The position numbers and the translations under genes are program-made. Of a stretch of 64,000 bases of DNA, positions 43,922 to 56,350 are shown in pieces. Below the pieces are notes generated by a model that made no database searches, was not told the origin of the DNA, and saw nothing but the letters and a program-made list of their open reading frames with translations. How positions within the stretch are numbered: the stretch's first letter is position 1; the number at the start of each line of letters is the position of its first letter. The DNA is from Arion vulgaris. Taxonomy: Eukaryota; Mollusca; Gastropoda; Stylommatophora; Arionidae. The stretch covers positions 20,781,813 to 20,845,812 of the forward strand of contig CM036759.1 of assembly GCA_020796225.1 (NCBI GenBank), read 5' to 3'.

Positions 43922-44731
43922 TATATCTTGTACTGTTATACGTTACATAGCGTTTGCATGTAATTTCAATAACTCCAATACTCTCCTGTTAAGTGAAAAC
44001 AAAATGATGATTTTGAATATATGTTTCAGTATTGCAGTTTTTTTAATTATATAAGACATCTTCTTTACAGACACATGAATCTGCAGCTCTATCCAGAGTA
44101 AAGATGATACTCAAATTAGGTAATGTCAGACATGAACACTTTGCTAGTGGTACAAGATGTTTCATTAATCACCACAGGACAAGAGTGATCAGTCACCGTA
44201 CGCTAACAATTCATTCTCCAATATACCCCATGGTGTGAAAACAGGTTCTTTAACCACACCCTCAGAGGCGAGTCCCTTGTAGACTTCTACATAATGTGAC
44301 ATACTCACTTGCTACAATCGAAATTGAAGACGACTAAATTTTGGTTAAATTTGATTAAATAATAAGAAATCACAAGTATGCTTCTCACAATATCTGATGT
44401 TTACCTAGTATATCATGTACAACTCAACTAAACAACCCATGACTTCATTACAAAGCAATGTATACATATATTTCAATCATACAACTAATAAATTTTAAAT
44501 ATGTTGATAGCATTAGTTAAAATATGCCATCCTAAATGTGGAAATAAGAACTGAGTTGTGACAGCATTGTGTCAAAACTTGCCATTAAGAGAAGAGAAAG
44601 TAAGAAATGAGTTTTGATTCATAATATACAAACAATTGTTTAAAAAAAATATTTAACGGAATCTATTTGTAAAAACAAAAATATGCACATACAATAATGA
44701 TAACATTTATCACTTTGTGATATTTTTACAC
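43922..44731. other. Intergenic, no gene seen
   Basis: AT-rich and unassigned. Confidence 0.45.
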
Positions 44732-45160
44732 CAGCGTTTCCCAAAGTGGTACCGCTCCTGTGGCGTTGAAGCGTTCTAGGGGCGTAGTGGGTTCAGAAGA
44801 ATTTAGGTGATGTTCAGGCGATTAGGTCGGTGGCTCCTTAAAGAAGAAATTAATAATAAATATTTCAAAATAAATTATTTTCGTGATTTTGCGATTGATT
44901 AATCATTTAAAATTTGAATTCTTCATTTAAATTCATTTTATGTCCGACTTACGCGATTCATCTTTTCCTCACTTTTCTATTTCATGCATATAATCATTTG
45001 AAAATTGACCATGTATGACATAAATATATATCAATATGTCAAAAAGAAAATAGAGCATGGGAGGGGAGGCGTTGGCTAACTGTTATAATGTGAAGGGAGG
45101 CGTTACAAAGTTTATGTTGTGCAAAATGGGTGGTGGATTGAAAAAGTTTGGGAATCTGTG
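44732..45160. mobile_element. hAT-like non-autonomous element
   Basis: The left end is CAGCGTTTCCCAAAGT and the right end read inward is CACAGATTCCCAAACT, 12 of 16 matched. An 8-bp flank TTTTACAC / GTTTACAC differs at one base, fitting the 8-bp target duplication of hAT elements. The 429-bp body has no transposase frame. Confidence 0.7.
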
Positions 45161-45177
45161 GTTTACACCTCTGGATG

Positions 45178-45425
45178 CACTAATATTGCAAAGTAAACTG
45201 AATTAGTCAGTATATTGGCTTTGTGTCATCTTCAAAAATACTGTGAGCAAGCATATCAGTTCAGAAGATCAAAGGATTGACTAGTCTAAAAATATATGCT
45301 TACGCGTAACATTTTTAACCTCTCGGCACACTAATATTGCAATGTATACTAAATTAGCCAGTATATTGGCTTTGTGTCAACTTCAAAAATACTGTGAGCA
45401 AGCATATCAGCTCAGAAGCGCGAAG
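45178..45425. repeat. Direct duplication, period 151 bp
   Basis: A block of about 95 bp beginning CACTAATATTGCAA and containing TCAGTATATTGGCTTTGTGT occurs at 45178 and again at 45329 with few changes. It starts right after the hAT-like element. Confidence 0.9.
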
Positions 45426-46265
45426 GGGTTAATAATTCACTACAGTTTTTAAAAGTATCTTTGCTTAATGATAGTACACAAAAACAAGGATATGTTAATA
45501 CTGATTCACAAGAACTGTAAGGAAAATAATTACAAATGAACTACATATCACAAAATGATCCCAATTTGGACTTCTTTTCTCCTACACTTGATTTTTTTTT
45601 GTTCAAACAGTCACTAGGATTTCCTTACAATGTTATCTACATATGTAACATTTTACATTTCTTTTCTAAACTTTAAATATCAGTAAATTTATCATATTTA
45701 AAAAAAAAAAAGCAAAACAGCAAATGATATAATCTTCGCACAATGCTGAAGATCCAAATGCGAACAGTAAATTTAAAAAAAAATGTTAAAACTTCATCTT
45801 GTCTGGAATACAAAAAAGAAACTGAAATAAGCTGTTTCACATTGGGCTACAACTGCTCAGTCAAAATCATATTATCCCTAGATGCTTGATAAATGGACGG
45901 TTTGGCATGAGGAAGACAAAAAAATGATGGATGAAGTTCTTTTAAGGAGCATAAACCACAGGAATCACCATAGAGCACTAATACAGCCTCCCAAAATACT
46001 TGGCAACAAGGTAAAATAAAGCAAGTCCTAAAAGTTAAAAACAGTGTTTCTTACACAGCAGTGGAAAAGAATGACAATTAGAATCTATAGGGCGAAGAGG
46101 AGTAATGAAAATATGAGAAAAACCACAAAACTAGAATCTCAAATTCTTGCCCCAAGAAAATCTAAACCTACAACAAATAAATAAAAGAACATAAAAGGCT
46201 AAAAACAGAAGGTGGTAAAAAAATAAACAGAAATAAATCATCATCACAGATTGGTTTTAACAGTC
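45426..46265. other. Intergenic, no gene seen
   Basis: AT-rich and unassigned, with several poly-A runs. Confidence 0.45.
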
Positions 46266-46269
46266 ATTT

Positions 46270-46360
46270 AGTTATTGAAACCGACATCACATCACTCCAC
46301 CCATAGGCGCTTAGTCTTACTCAGTAGATGTTGAAAGGTGTGCATACTGATGGTTTAATA
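46270..46360 (-). mobile_element. LINE-K, 3' fragment
   Basis: Weak match to the LINE-K end (CATAGGCGCTTAGTCTTAC and GTGCATACTGATGGTT). Confidence 0.5.
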
Positions 46361-46564
46361 GTTACAATGTCCTAATATAACTGAAAGGCAACTGGTCTTT
46401 GATTGAACGAGTGTGCCCTGCCACAAGATGGTTTTATCACGTTATAACAAAAATATATACATAAAACTGAAATCCTCTTTAATGCAAAAGAATTATGTAC
46501 CTAAAATATGACATGCTCAAGAGTCACAGTAAACAACCTCAGTATTAAGGAGAGATATGGAGCA

Positions 46565-46805
46565 AAAAGGAGAAATGTAGTAGTGTTTTGGATAGTGCAA
46601 TTGTCTGTTAGGCTTGTGGTCCCAGGACTAAACTCTCGAGTTAAAGTGGGACTTTTTCAGCCGCAGCAGTTCTCAGGTCGACCCATCCTCAATTAAATAT
46701 CAGAGAAATACTGGGAATCAAAGATAGCGTACATGATGCTGAACACATCATCTAACGTGTGCTGCTGGTCTAAGAAAAATACTGATTTAATACTTTATTT
46801 CTCGA
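46565..46805 (+). mobile_element. SINE-Q, diverged copy
   Basis: Follows SINE-Q order: a head with a GGACTAAACTC B-box remnant, CAGGTCGACCCATCCTCAA, and an end TACTGATTTAATACTTTATT. Confidence 0.6.
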
Positions 46806-46844
46806 TATAATAATAATTCCTCTCATATCGTTACGTTTCATAGG

Positions 46845-46985
46845 GCCTGCAAGCAATTTCTCCATACCGCTCTATCCTGGGCAACTTGCTCAATCACCTC
46901 CATGGAACTGAGACTTCTTGCCTCTCTCAGCAAAGTTTGTGTCAGGGTCTCCTTAGGTCGTCCTCCCTTTCTCTGAAGTAAACAG
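46845..46985 (-). mobile_element. LINE-M, 3' end
   Basis: Shares GGGCCTGCAAGCAATTTCTC, CTCTATCCTGGGCAACTTGC and CCTTAGGTCGTCC with 51205-51430. The minus strand encodes a LINE C-terminal segment (AQDRAVWRN). Confidence 0.8.
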
Positions 46986-47104
46986 ATCCATTAACGACAG
47001 GATACATTGAAGAGACATAATCAGATGGCTTAAACAAGTCTACAGGCTACCTAACATGAAGCAGATACACTTAACCCATAACATTTATCTTCATATATTG
47101 TTTG

Positions 47105-47350
47105 TCCTATTATAGTGAGAGCCACAGTATCATAGCTGCTAGTGAACTCGCAAGGTCTGGGTTTAATTCCTGTGGGCGTGGAATATTTTTTCGGACAACG
47201 GCTCTCAGGTTTACCCAGCCTCAATTGGGTACCAGGAAAAGCACTGGGAAGTAAAGGTGGCCGGCATGATTTTGACCACGTCGCCCATCATGTGCCGACG
47301 GTCAACAAAAAATATGGGCCTAACACTGTATTACCAAATATACCTCGAGA
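47105..47350 (+). mobile_element. SINE-Q, full copy
   Basis: A tRNA-like head (CATAGCTGCTAGTGAACTCG; B box GGGTTTAATTCC) and a body matching 39027-39290 (CCCAGCCTCAATTGGGTACC, TGTGCCGACGGTCAAC). Confidence 0.85.
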
Positions 47351-47614
47351 TATGAAAAAGGGTTACTTTGTCTTTTATATCCATATCATACAGTCATGAT
47401 CATGGATATTATAAACCTATTTTTCTAGTCAATAATTTTTTATGCAATTTATTAGTACTAATTTGTATGTAAACGTATATTTTATTAATTTTGTTAAAGT
47501 ATTAATATTGTCCAAATACATGTGACATTGCGAAAGGACAAAGCATGCAGCGATATATTATTTTACTAGCGTATATTTTTTATTGCCTAATTAAAATGAA
47601 CCATATATATTGCT

Positions 47615-47869
47615 GCGGGCGTCTGTGGCATAGTGGTAGTGAGCTCTATCACATTCCAAGAACACCTGGTTCAAACTCAGCGTCCAGCAGTTCGGAAGCA
47701 AATTAGTTCTCATGGATATTTACAAACGGTAAAAATAGACCCCACCATTCAGAAAGCAATGACAAACTACTAAATGTATAAGTGGTGCCTAGAAAATTGA
47801 TGATTCGTTTACTCTGGTTGATGGCGGCGTTCTGTAAAAGATATGCAACAAATTAAATTTTTTTGTTCA
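47615..47869 (+). mobile_element. SINE-R, complete copy with target duplication
   Basis: 255 bp bounded by ATATATATTGCT at 47603-47614 and 47870-47881. The head has an A box TGGCATAGTGGTAG and a B box GGTTCAAACTC, so it is tRNA-derived. The body contains AAGTGGTGCCTAGAAAATTG, shared with 7862-7995 and 17236-17360. Confidence 0.9.
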
Positions 47870-48094
47870 ATATATATTGCTATGTTCATTAGAAAAGAAA
47901 ACATCAGCAAGAATTTCACAGCTTATTATCACAGTGTAATTTTTTTAACTGAATAATCAATGTTAATTTATGAGGGCATCTTATTTGAGCACTGATGTTG
48001 TTGACTATCACAGAGATATAGTCAAGTAGTTTGAGTATTAATGTTGCAATCAAGAGGTTTTGTTTGCTTCAAGTAATCAAGCTGTATTTTGGTA

Positions 48095-48310
48095 CACAGC
48101 TAGTTTAGTTTAGTTATCAGATCATCATTACTGCACATTGAACCAATTAGTACATAACTGCTCGATCTCCTCAGTACATCTCTCAGCGTGTGGCGACTAA
48201 CACCGGTTCTTTGTTGGTCAACTATTCTTCTTTGGCTACCAGTATAGTGCTCGTCTAGCTACACCACATTTAACATGGAATTCTTGCAGTTTGATTAGGG
48301 TTGTAGATTC
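48095..48310 (-). mobile_element. LINE-J2, 3' end
   Basis: Reverse complement of 20750-20975 (TAGTTTAGTTTAGTTATC end, GTGTGGCGACTAACACC). Confidence 0.85.
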
Positions 48311-48829
48311 ACCACTTATACGTGACAGTCCTACCAATAATGGGGAAGACTGCATTAAAACTAGATACCAGTAGTTTTGAAACTTTTTTGTGTCTATGAT
48401 GCCCTCAACCAAAATTAAGTAGATCCGATTTCCCTCTATAAAATACCATCCTGACAGTAGAAAAAACCCTTAAAAAAACATACACAAAACTGAAAATAAA
48501 ATGTAAATGAGCTAGCAGAATTTCCTGGTACATTTAGTAAAAGTCATTACTTCATCTAGGGGGTTAATTATCACAGTGCAATATTATAATCTTTAAAAAA
48601 GATGCACAGTTTGAAAACTATTGCTGTATACCAGCAGTGAAACATAAAAATGCACAAAGTAATGAAGTATTACAAAGCATAACAACAGTCTACAGTCCTA
48701 AATTATACAGTATACGATTAGCTCTACCTTGTGACCAAATATCCTGTCTATACCTTATGATGCTCGTCCATCACGGTGATAATGACCACACAAATTTTCA
48801 TCCAAGGGAATGTAGTTGCGCTATGTTTG
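48311..48829. other. Intergenic, no gene seen
   Basis: AT-rich and unassigned. Confidence 0.45.
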
Positions 48830-49416
48830 TCTGTGTGTGCGTAGATGACTAGTGAGCCCGATACAGGCTTGAAATGTTCCTGTACAGTGTGGGCAAGGTA
48901 TACTTGCACTTGTGGAAGTTTTACTGCCTTTCTGTTTTTGCTCCATCCGTGCTGTTCTACCTGCCTCGCAGGCCGAGGAACCAGGTCGAAGAAGTGTGCG
49001 CCAGGCTGATCTGTCTTGAGCAGCATTCTCCCAGTTGTTGACATCTATGCCAAAAGATGTCATTGAGTTCTTGAGTGTATCTTTGAATCGCTTTTTCTGA
49101 CCCCCCTGTGAGCGTTTAACGCTATGCAGCTCACCATAAAAGAGTCGTTTGGGTATTCTGCAATCTGGCATTCGAGCCACATGTCCTGCCCATCTTGTCT
49201 AGGACTGCATCAAGATTGTATAGATGCTGGGGAGAGCAGCTCTTTTCAGGACCTCTGTATCTGGGATCATATCCTGCCATTTGATGTTCATTAATTTTCT
49301 AAGGCAGACTGTGTGAAAGTGGTTTAGCTTCCTTGCGTGTCTCTGATATACTGTTCAAGTTTCGCAGTTGTAGTTACATGTGCTGTATACCTTATACAGC
49401 ACATGTAACTACAACT
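48830..49416 (-). mobile_element. LINE-N, 3' end with C-terminal zinc-finger-like motif
   Basis: The minus-strand frame 48821-49180 reads MPDCRIPKRLFYGELHSVKR, GGQKKRFKDTLKNSM and finally CPHCTGTFQACIGLTSHLRT followed by H, a C2H2-type end known in this LINE group. Upstream frames at 49200-49390 continue the RT thumb (CETxTVYQRHARKLNHFH). The truncated 5' end carries a 24-bp inverted duplication (49366-49416). Confidence 0.85.
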
Positions 49417-50300
49417 TTAACAATACAATAATTATATAACTATCTTCCTGCAGAAAAATGTTACTGACATGTCCAAGAAAATTCAGAATAAAATGATAAC
49501 AGATTCAGTGTAGACTGATTAAAACTGGAGTAACATAAAGTTTTTTTAAAAACAATATATAAATCCAAAATTTGATCCACAATTCAGGTATCCAAAAAAA
49601 CCCCAAGAAAATGATGACTGAGGGGTTTAATTTGATAATAAATAAATATAACTACTAAAATTTAGGAGCCAGCCGCATGCTTCAGGAATGAAATTAGAAG
49701 CAGAAATATTTGACGATTAGATGTAAATAAATATATGATGTCCTTTAGTAATGTACAATTTAATTGAATGATAGAGTAGTCAAAGTAGCTGGAGTGTTTG
49801 CTTGACAATCAAAAGGAATGGGGAACATTTTTGGTTGATGCATGTTAAAACTTGCTGATTATAATTGCTAACCTCATCTGGAAATTCTAAGCTATTATTG
49901 TTTCTTTAATGCAGAATTTTACTGTATTAAACACTATGGGTTTTGATTGATTGGACCATCATCATTTCAAATCGGTGAATAACCATGCATGCTTCCATCT
50001 CTTTCTTACACAGGAAGATCTCAATGACAGTGTACGGATTTTGCAACACCGGAAAGGATTCCAGATTTTGAAGATAGTGAAAATTTGTAGGAATTTTTTT
50101 GTAATAATTTAAAAAAAAAAAGAATTTTGAGCTGGCAGCATACTCATATCAATTTTCAACTGCAAAGGGTTCTTCTTTTAAGTGCTGAACTTGAACATAG
50201 GACCTTCGTTTTATCGTACATCTCCGATAAGACTAGTAACTCAATCAGGGATCTCTGGAAAAATATCACGACCACCCTACTTGTGAAACGAATACCTTTG
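49417..50300. other. Intergenic, no gene seen
   Basis: AT-rich and unassigned. Confidence 0.45.
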
Positions 50301-50304
50301 GAAC

Positions 50305-51028
50305 GAGAGGTAACCAACTTAACTCTACGCCACAGAGATTAGTCTATGGCATTATCATGAGGTAACCAAATTAACTCTATGACACAGAGATTAGTCTATG
50401 GCATTATCATGAGGTAACCAACTTAACTCTACGCCACAGAGATTAGTCTATGACATTATCATGAGGTAACCAACTTAACTCTACGCCACAGAGATTAGTC
50501 TATGACATTATCATGAGGTAACCAAATTAACTCTACGACACAGAGATTAGTCTATGGCATTATCATGAGGTAACCAACTTAACTCTACGCCACAGAGATT
50601 AGTCTATGGCATTATCACGAGGTAACCAACTTAACTCTATGCCACAGAGATTAGTCTATGGCATTATCATGAGGTAACCAACTTAACTCTACGCCACAGA
50701 GATTAGTCTATGGCATTATCATGAGGTAACCAACTTAACTCTACACCACAGAGATTAGTCTATGGCATTATCATGAGGTAACCAAATTAACTCTACGACA
50801 CAGAGATTAGTCTATGACATCATGAGGTAACCAACTTAACTCTACGCCACAGAGATTAGTCTATGGCATTATCATGAGGTAACCAACTTAACTCTACGCC
50901 ACAGAGATTAGTCTATGGCATTATCATGAGGTAACCAACTTAACTCTACGCCACAGAGATTAGTCTATGACATTATCATGAGGTAACCAACTTAACTCTA
51001 CGCCACAGAGATTAGTCTATGGCATTAT
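50305..51028. repeat. 52-bp minisatellite, about 14 units
   Basis: The unit is GAGGTAACCAACTTAACTCT plus about 32 bp ending GGCATTATCAT. Units are nearly identical. Variation is confined to a few alternating sites (ACGCC/ACGAC/ATGCC; GGCATT/GACATT; AACTT/AAATT), and one unit has a 4-bp loss near 50818. Confidence 0.95.
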
Positions 51029-51204
51029 CATTTATATTTTCTTTTCTCTAACTTTACACAAAATTTTAGTTTCACACACACATCTTGGGTACACAGTCTA
51101 ACGTTAAATTTCCTAATGAAGAATACATTTAAATAACTACATTTTTCCTGCATAAAAATACACCAACTTTTGATAACGCTCTACAGACAATAATATAATA
51201 ATGA

Positions 51205-51430
51205 TTCCTCTCGTACCGTTATCGTTACATAGGGCCTGCAAGTAATTTCTCCATACCACTCTATCCTGGGCAACTCGCTCAATCTCCTCCATGGAACTGA
51301 GACCGATATTTCCTGCCTCTCTCAGCAAAGTTCGCTTCAGGGTCCCCTTAGGTCAACCTCTCTTTCTTGAACCCTTTGCATCCCACTTCAATGCCTGCTT
51401 TGATATTCGTATATAACAATAATAGACAAT
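51205..51430 (-). mobile_element. LINE-M, 3' end
   Basis: The minus-strand frame includes MLREAGNIGLSSMEEIERVA and QDRVVWRNYLQAL, a LINE tail. It matches 46845-46985 and extends to GCATCCCACTTCAATGCC as in 15135-15290. Confidence 0.8.
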
Positions 51431-51955
51431 AATATACCAAAACAAAATCTTAATTATGTCTAAGTTTCATATATATGAAGTTCTGGCAGTGCTCAGCAGA
51501 CTGTGATGGGATGAGCTCTTATACTATGGATACATTATTATTAAGATATTTTTTATTTGTGGTGCAGATAATGATATTCAGTCTGGAATGTGGCATGTAC
51601 CATTAATATGTGGCAGCCAAGTATTGAATCTATATCCGTTTTACTATATTTATCTTGCTGTAAGCTTAGCAATACCCAACCAAGAATATTTTATAATGGA
51701 AATTTATTTTGTGTTACTGCACCTATATTTACAGGAGGGCTGAATAAGATCAGAAACTAGTGATGAACAGTGCAGATTTGTCAAAGACAAGGGCACTTGC
51801 AATGCTATATATATCTCTTAAGAACACTAATAGAAAGATACTTGTGCATTACAGAATACACTACGGCTTGTTATATAGATATTCTAGATGAAAGTTTGTC
51901 AATAATGACGGGATGCAAATAAAAAAAACAGTATATTTTATTAACTATTCAGTCT
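51431..51955. other. Intergenic, no gene seen
   Basis: AT-rich and unassigned. Confidence 0.45.
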
Positions 51956-51959
51956 TGAA

Positions 51960-52140
51960 TCACTTATTTTTATTTAGGTACTATTTTTTGAGGGGAGACG
52001 AGACAGAAGAAGACAGAGAGAGAAAATTTTAGACAGCCTGACTTCATGGCGTGGAAGAGCATCAACATCTGAGAAGATAGTAAATACCAGGGACAGAGAT
52101 TTGTGGAGATCCATGATCACCTACACCAGCCAGCACCTGA
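51960..52140 (+). mobile_element. LINE-L, 3' end
   Basis: Plus-strand counterpart of 25395-25560 (a GRRDRRRQREKILDSLTSW-type frame, then a run to GCACCTGATGATGATAA). Confidence 0.75.
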
Positions 52141-52374
52141 TGATGATAACTATTTTCTCATCAGTTATAAAATATGAAACATAGCATCCAAAGTACTAAA
52201 TGTACTATATCATGTAACATCTGTCCTAATCAGTGCGCTGTATACATTATAGTTTCTATTTTTTAGTAACGTGACCTGTAAGCAAATGATGAGAACTTGT
52301 AGTATTAAACAAGTACTAATGTATCTGAAAAGAACTATATGATACTTTTATAATCAGAGTAAAATAAATACCTG

Positions 52375-53125
52375 AACTAAGATATGCTGACGATACAGTA
52401 TTACTGTCAACATGGCAAAAAGGGGTTGAGAAAGTAATAATGGAAGTACAAGAGAAAAGCAAATAACAAATCCTATTTCTAAACGTGCCAAAAACAAAAA
52501 TAATGACAACTGATTTTATTTTTATCAACAGAGAGAAAATATAACATGAGACAAGTTTTGAATATATCGATTCATTGCAAACAAGAGATGGAAATAGGAA
52601 TGAAAGAAATTAAAAGAACAAACATGACCGTACAAAATTTAAAACAACTAAAATCAGTAGGGAATGAAACTGATAGGAAAAACAAAGATCAGAATACTCA
52701 GCGCATGCATATTCTTAGTGACAATGTATGGGTGTGAAGCATGGATATTTAATAAGGCAGTGGAAAAACATCACGGGCTTTTGAATATAAGTGTTACAAA
52801 AGAATCATTCCGTATACCATGGACAGGGAAGAGAACAAATAGATCTACCCAGAAAGTACTCATAATGAAATAAAACTAGCTGATGCTACAAATAAGAAAA
52901 TTGAAGTATTTTGGGCATATCAATAGTCACGAAGGGTTGAAGAAGACCATTATGGAAGGTGGCATCTCTGCAAAGAGAAGAGAAAGACCACGGAGAAGAT
53001 GTATTCAGGATGTAACTGATGACTTGAGCATGACGGCTTCAGAGGCGAGACATCTGACCTATAAGAGAAAGAAATTCTAAGGACTGTTAGCGTGGCAAAG
53101 TTCCTGCCAGGACAAACTATTTGAT
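52375..53125 (+). mobile_element. LINE-C, 3' half of reverse transcriptase
   Basis: Begins with LRYADDTVLLSTWQKGVEKV, which contains the catalytic YADD box. It continues with TMYGCEAWIFNKAVEKHHGL, LQIRKLKYFGHINSHEGLKK and RRRCIQDVTDDLSMTASEAR. Frames shift at least twice. It is the best copy for defining LINE-C. Confidence 0.85.
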
Positions 53126-53736
53126 GATGGCTATTATATCTGACGATTTCACAATTACAGTTTCTAAATGTAAGAGTTAAAACAAAATGTCTAATATGTC
53201 AATATTAAATTTAATCCTTTTAAATGTTCACAAATAGGATATTTACGCACTAAAAGAATAAAGCTCTAACCAAAAATAAATAATTGTAAGCTACGTTTCT
53301 TTGAGAAAAATATTAAAGTTAGGATATAGTTCCAGCAGATTTGGATTAAAGGATAGTTTACATTTTCAAAATAATAAAAAATAGTACTGGAGACAAAAAC
53401 AAAATGATTTAGTAATAAAAAAACTGAGTTGCACTTTTTTTAAATTCACAGGTAACCGCCAACCACAATAACATGTGTATAAAATTAACCAAATTAAAAA
53501 CGAAAAAAATTATTAAAACGACAGAAAGTGAAAAAATAATTTAGCTCCGGAACACTTCTCACTTTTTGGCACAAGTTATATATCAAAATTGCTGGCTCAT
53601 TTTGATGTTCTACTGCATACACACACACTCAAGCATATACATATATAAATAGATTCAACCTTCTGTAGTAAGAATGTCAAATACATTAAGTTAATGGAAA
53701 CTGGAGACCAAGATGGCTTTCTTCAGTGTAGAGCAA
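53126..53736. other. 3' flank of the kelch-like gene
   Basis: AT-rich. It probably contains the 3' UTR of the gene ending at 53737. A minus-strand ATTAAA lies near 53210, but I cannot say whether it is used. Confidence 0.4.
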
Positions 53737-55397
53737 CTATTCATCCTCTGCTTGCAGCTCTTCTGGATCATAAGATGGGAGTTTAATTGTGCAGTATCCT
53801 ACCCCTGTCAAACTACGAGGAAGGGCACCAACAGTTTCCCATATTCCAGTGAACACATCGTATTTGCTAACCAACTTTTGTCCTGTCTTGGTCTGTACAT
53901 TATATCCACCTAGCACATAAATATTATCCCTGTATACCACACATGAAGCCTCCTTGTGAGAGATTGACAGTGGAGCTACAATAGTCCACTGATCTGATGC
54001 TGGGTCATAGCATTCAGACTGCATAACTGGCTGTGCCTGTTGATTCACATTCAGGTTGCAGCCTCCAAAAACAAAAAGTTTGTCATGGCAAGCACACATC
54101 ACATGCCATCCACGAGGTGTAAGCATTGGTGCCATATCTTCCCAAACATTGGCATTTGGGTCAAACCGCTGCATGTCTGGTGTGAAATGATTACCCGAGT
54201 ATCCTCCAGAGATATAAATATGATTTCCATATGTGGCACCAGCATGTGCATGGTAAGACATAGGCATAGAAGATATGAGCTCCCAAGTGTTTTCAGCTGG
54301 GTCGTAACATTCTGCAGTAGCTAAACTTCCATCTTTGAACTTACCACCCACTGAATAAATCTTATTGTTCAATGCCCCAGCAAAGAAATATGCCCTTTTA
54401 TTTAGCATGGGGCATACTTGAAACCATGAGTCAAAACGAGAGTCGTATCGAAGAACCGAGTTAACCGCAGACTCACCATGTGCACACTGAGTTGTGCAGC
54501 CACCTAAAACATAAAGAAAGTTGTTATAAACAAGCACTTGCATGTGGCTAAGTGCGCTGGGTAAAGTGGCTATCTCCTGCCGGTTTAAAAGACTGCTGGA
54601 GGTTATCTTAGAGTCAAATACCAAAAGCTCATCGTGTAAACAAGGGTTCGGGTGGATCTCACGGCCACCTACACTCACCAGTCTCTCAACATAAGAGCGT
54701 AGACGTGTGGAGGTTGTATTCAACAAAGGTTGCGAGTGGGGAACAACATGATAATTAAGTGCAGTCAGCACCATCTGTCGCAATTCTGGATTGGACATCA
54801 TTAGGTCAACTCCCTGAACCTGGTGGACTAAATCAGCAGGGTTAATTAGAGGAAAGCGGATGAGTTTCATCAAAGACGGAGAATGAGATAAACGTTTTGA
54901 ATCCATTCTTAACCACTCCCAGGTAATATGAAAAATATCCATCTCACGAAAGCATAATTTGTCACTACTTAAACAGCTGACCATCTGCTCATAAGTCAGA
55001 AGATTCAGTGTATTTTCCTTTGCAATCTGCATCAGATTCCTGGCAATGAACACATCAATCTGCTTCAAAGCATTATGCATACTATACAGCTTTGCTGTGT
55101 TGATAAAGTCATAAAAATTACCAGTGTTCATTCCACTTAAGAAATTTCTCTCACAAAATTCTATCACTGGTGTGACTTGAAGATGTGTTGCTGCCGCTAT
55201 GACATCAAAGATGTCATCACCTTCTAAAGTGGTAGTTGATGTATAGACCACCTCAATCACTTTCTCCAGTCCCTTTGCAGTGATGCCTTTTAATTCAATC
55301 TCTTTCTGGTTGCATTCGCGCATTCCACTTGTGAACATTGAAAGGAAGTAGTCTGAACATGAAACCAGGATGACACGATGGCAGTTAAACCGTGTAC
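53737..55397 (-). CDS. Kelch-like BTB-BACK-Kelch protein, exon 2 (terminal coding exon)
   Basis: The exon opens at a clean acceptor (TTGTTCACAG|GT, acceptor G at 55398). It completes a 621-residue protein (602 if the second ATG is used) together with exon 1. It contains the second half of the BTB domain (HRVILVSCSDYFLSMFTSGM), a BACK domain (about residues 160-260) with an FCERNF motif at the start and the conserved RFPLI near its end, and six Kelch blades with Gly-Gly pairs near residues 312, 367, 419, 466, 513 and 565. KLHL proteins usually bridge a substrate bound by the propeller to the Cul3 ubiquitin ligase bound by BTB/BACK. The BTB part and the HAGATYGNHIYISGGY blade resemble the KLHL9/13/22/26/36 group. 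I cannot choose an orthologue, so no symbol is given. The frame is intact. Confidence 0.92.
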
Positions 55398-55619
55398 CTG
55401 TGAACAAGGAAATAATATGTTGTAAAATTTTCAATTTTGAAAGTTTTCTGAAAAATACACAATGTTATTATTAGAAATAGACAAACATGTTAAAGATTTT
55501 GAAGATTATAACATCAAGATCTTATCAAACTTATTGTGGTCATGTGTGTTTGTCTGAAGCATGGACACATTTTTGAACTAACAACTCTGAAATTATACAG
55601 TTTAGTCAAACGGGAATGT

Positions 55620-56105
55620 GTAGACCAATGTGCTATTTTTAACTCATTATGCTGTTTCTCATTATACAAAAAGAGCAATGTTCAACACAATCTTTCTCCC
55701 CACATTATGTTACCAGTGCCAAACCTGGACGCTGACAACAAACGATAGAAGAAAACTAGTCACAACAGAGATGAAGTGTCTACGCAGAATGCTGGGTGTA
55801 ACAAGAAGAGACCGGTTGAGAATGAAGACATCAGGAAAAAAGTGGGTACAACATCAGTACTAGACTTCATCAAGAAACAACAAATTAAATGGTTCGCCAC
55901 GTAAGCAGATTACCATCAGATGGTGCACCCCAAAGAGGAATGCTGCTCCGATACAATGGGTACAAAGCAAAAAGCCGGCCACAAGATGGACCTCAGAGAT
56001 AACAGAGGCAACGAAAGAGACTATCTACGAAGCGCATACTAGGGCCCGTTTAGAAATCTCTTCCTGACCTGACGCTGTGAGGCATACAGGATTCGAAAAA
56101 GAAGA
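55620..56105 (+). mobile_element. LINE-F, 3' end, in the kelch-like gene intron
   Basis: The plus strand encodes a CYQCQTWTLTTNDRRKL block, EMKCLRRMLGVTRRDRLR, and then out-of-frame LINE-F 3' sequence ending in GAAAAAGAAGAAG. It lies antisense to the host gene. Confidence 0.85.
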
Positions 56106-56184
56106 AGCTGTTTCTTTATCTAGTTATGAGTTAATTACATTTTCTGGAGTATACATTGACAACAGGAACAATGAATGGGAATAG

Positions 56185-56350
56185 AGGGTCTAAAGACAAA
56201 GGATTGACTTCACTGTACTGGGTTTCCCCATATGGCCCTGTCTCTGTCAGCAGAAATGACATGCCATCTATCGATTGTTGCAACAAAACACAAATTTCAC
56301 AGCTCACGCAACAATCCTAGGGATCTCATAAAGAAATTGTACATGTGACT
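56185..56350 (-). mobile_element. SINE-S fragment, in the intron
   Basis: Matches SINE-S from GGATTGACTTCA through ACAATCCTAGGGATCTC. The tRNA-like head is lost. Confidence 0.7.

Noticed and set aside
50305..51028. Regular repeat array resembling a CRISPR array
   Set aside because: Units of 52 bp are directly head to tail with no unique spacers, and the window is animal DNA; it is a minisatellite.
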